Assembly: GCA_947184155.2 (NCBI GenBank)
Contig: CAMXCT020002001.1
Location: forward strand, 824,501 to 888,500
DNA length: 64,000 nt
Source: Cladocopium goreaui
Lineage: Eukaryota > Sar > Dinophyceae > Suessiales > Symbiodiniaceae
Direction: 5' to 3'
A program made the translations under genes and the position numbers. Under the pieces are notes generated by a model. It searched no databases, was not told the DNA's origin, and worked only from the letters and a program-made list of their open reading frames with translations. Positions 62,059 through 64,000 of this stretch are shown here, piece after piece. Each line of letters starts with the position of its first letter. Within the stretch, counting starts at the first letter, position 1.

Positions 62059-62185
62059 TACCCTCTGGTATCTCTGGTAAACGTTTACACAACTATGGGA
62101 AATCACCATTTGTTAAGGGTAAATCCACTATTTCGATTGGGCCATTTTCTATGTCGCAAACTGTAAACGTTTACCAGGCCGGGTA
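62059..62185. repeat. Family-1 hairpin, duplicated left terminus, ggccggg right terminus
   Basis: taccctctggtatctctggtaaacgtttac ... gtaaacgtttaccaggccgggta. Confidence 0.8.
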
Positions 62186-62385
62186 TAATTTACCCAAAAC
62201 CATGTGGGATCGAAGATCTCCAAAACCCCTGTCCCCTCATTGCTGACCCAAACTGGTTATGAAAAAAGCGGCAAGTGGAAAGTCACCATTTTAGTAGAGC
62301 TAGGAAAGTGAAATCACCATTTTATAGCTATATAAATGCTATATAAATCATGTTTTTTTTTTATGTGTTTATCATCAAAATATAC

Positions 62386-62502
62386 CTCTCTCCATAGCAT
62401 CCATAGCATCCATAAGCTGTTGCAATCCCTTCCGACAAAAAAATCTCCCTCGAATGCGACTCTGGGATGCGTTGGATCTACTGAGTTCGTTGACGTTAAA
62501 TC
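62386..62502 (-). CDS. Coding island (exon)
   Basis: Acceptor acgtcaccag|gattta, donor gagagag|gtatat. Reads FNVNELSRSNASQSRIRGRF, then FCRKGLQQLMDAMDAMER. The most upstream exon candidate in the window for the minus-strand gene(s). Confidence 0.6.
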
Positions 62503-62538
62503 CTGGTGACGTTTGGGAAATCCCACTCAATAGCTAAC

Positions 62539-62642
62539 TTCCCTCTGGTAATTTAACATAGCTATTGAAAATGGCCATTTATAGTGAGTTTTCCCATTAG
62601 AAATGGTGATTTTCTATAGCTATGTTAGTTTACCAGAGGGTA
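62539..62642. repeat. Family-1 hairpin
   Basis: ttccctctggtaatttaaca ... gctatgttagtttaccagagggta. Confidence 0.9.
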
Positions 62643-63423
62643 TCCCGCTTGGTTAATTAGAGTTATAGCTATAGTTGACCACTCAATTTTCGCAGATTGA
62701 AGGATTACTAGAATGATACTGAGAAAATTCTGGTATCTAGGCTTTTTCTCGGATTTTTGGCATAGATGATACTGTTTTAATATCTTAACCACAACTGGTG
62801 AAAAATGCTAAGACATCTCCCCGTGGGGAAACTGGTGAAAGTTTCATGCCGGAATTCTGGGGAGATCAGCAACAAATCCGGGGAGACTGGGAAGATCACA
62901 TGGTTTTTTTCACGAAAAAAAACTGACAAAATCGATAGCACTTTAGGAATAGTTACTAACTATAGCTACTATAGTTCATGGTGATATCAAAAATTCTGAT
63001 TTTGGCGAACTGAAGATCATATTCCAATTTTGTCCACCCTACCCTCCAGTGACCAGTGTCATCATGGCAATTGAAAATCCCCTATGGAGCTCCGATCCAT
63101 ATCACTCGCATAGGACTTATGACAAGGCCCACAAGGCCCACAATGGGATGAGTATATAAGTTGATATGTTCTTGATACACTAGTATCAGATATTGTTGTT
63201 GCTATTCTTGTTCATATTTGTGTTGATATTTGTGTTGATATGTTTGTTGCTATGTTTGTTGATATGTTTGTTGCTATATTGTATGATAGTATCACCCCAA
63301 TCATCACCAGATACCCATAAGAAAAAGGTCAACGCGTCACCAAGCTGAAAAATGGGTCTCCAACGGGCCATGTGGGATGGTTTATAGATAAGATGCTTCT
63401 CATCCCCCACGAAATTGCTTCAC
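62643..63423. other. No gene seen
   Basis: AT-rich. A ttgttgatatgtttgttgctat trinucleotide-like stretch lies at 63190-63285. Confidence 0.4.
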
Positions 63424-63527
63424 TACCCTCTGGTAAACTACCATAGCTATTGAAAATGGCCATTTATAGTGAGTTTTCCCATTAAAAATTGTGATTTTCC
63501 ATAGTTATGTTAGTTCACCAGAGGGTA
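63424..63527. repeat. Family-1 hairpin
   Basis: taccctctggtaaactacca ... gttatgttagttcaccagagggta. Confidence 0.9.
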
Positions 63528-63870
63528 CCTAGTGTGAAAAAAAAGAACAAAACATATTCAGTCAGTTGGTTATATATATATATATATCCCAATAATATCC
63601 AATGATATCTGAGAATCTGATATTCCCTGATTTTGCTTTGTGGTTTTATATCCCATTATATCTCAATAATATCCCCACAAAAAATCATGTAAACCCCAAA
63701 TTCAGTTGGTCGTATATGCCATTGTAACATATCATCATATCCCTAATATGACTTGTAAATCCCACTAAACCCCTCTAGTACCCAAAAATCCCACTAAATC
63801 ATATTGAATGTCCCTAAATTCCCATGAAATGTCCCATTAAACCCCACTAAATCATATATTAAATCACCAT

Positions 63871-63977
63871 TACCCTCTTGTAATTCAACATAGCTATTGA
63901 AAATTGCCCATTTATAGTTCATTTACCCATTAAGGATTGTCATTGTCCATAGCTTTTTGTATGTTTACCAGAGGGTA
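63871..63977. repeat. Family-1 hairpin
   Basis: taccctcttgtaattcaaca ... ctttttgtatgtttaccagagggta. Confidence 0.85.
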
Positions 63978-64000
63978 AATCACCGTTAAATCCAACAATG

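Overview
The window looks like nuclear DNA of a dinoflagellate, most like Suessiales (Symbiodiniaceae/Polarella relatives). This is inference from three things: the retroelement proteins (RT with YVDD, a Gag with CCCH plus CCHC fingers, a tyrosine recombinase with an HSLK box), the very short GC-richer exons scattered in AT-rich DNA, and the density of hairpin repeats. No rRNA, tRNA, CRISPR or bacterial operon was seen.

Layout. (1) 0-1.2 kb, minus strand: one complete small secreted 8-cysteine protein gene and a tandem second copy of its cysteine module. (2) 1.4-4.0 kb: duplicated and tandem repeats, a 12-bp minisatellite, then a frameshifted, truncated reverse-transcriptase element on the plus strand. 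(3) 5.7-7.7 kb: a 41-bp satellite open in all frames, then short direct repeats. (4) 7.85-15.34 kb, minus strand: a structurally complete tyrosine-recombinase (DIRS-order) retrotransposon with split direct repeats of the PAT/Ngaro type. It carries intact recombinase, Gag and RT/RNase H ORFs and a 53-bp minisatellite between two of them. (5) 15.9-19.3 kb: a CAT-rich array and a roughly 2-kb, 22-bp satellite. (6) 19.3-64 kb: AT-rich DNA packed with short hairpin (MITE-like) repeats of at least five families. Between them lie short coding islands, nearly all on the minus strand, with plausible GT-AG splice sites.

In region 6, 17 islands from 31.75 to 19.28 kb join in one reading frame of 575 codons ending in a stop. 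Five more (44.8-43.3 kb) join in frame, as do four between 61.0 and 56.6 kb. Other islands stand alone. They may belong to one or more very intron-rich minus-strand genes of unknown family. Two hairpin families carry GT and AG inside their terminal inverted repeats (CTG|GTTGG...CCAACCAG and CTCTG|GTAA...TTACCAG). At 56.7 kb one copy exactly fills the gap between two phase-compatible exons. At 29.2-29.3 kb an exon appears to take both splice sites from two flanking copies. This introner-like behaviour, and co-variation between the two arms of each hairpin, are the most interesting signals here. All exon models come from reading by eye and have no transcript support.
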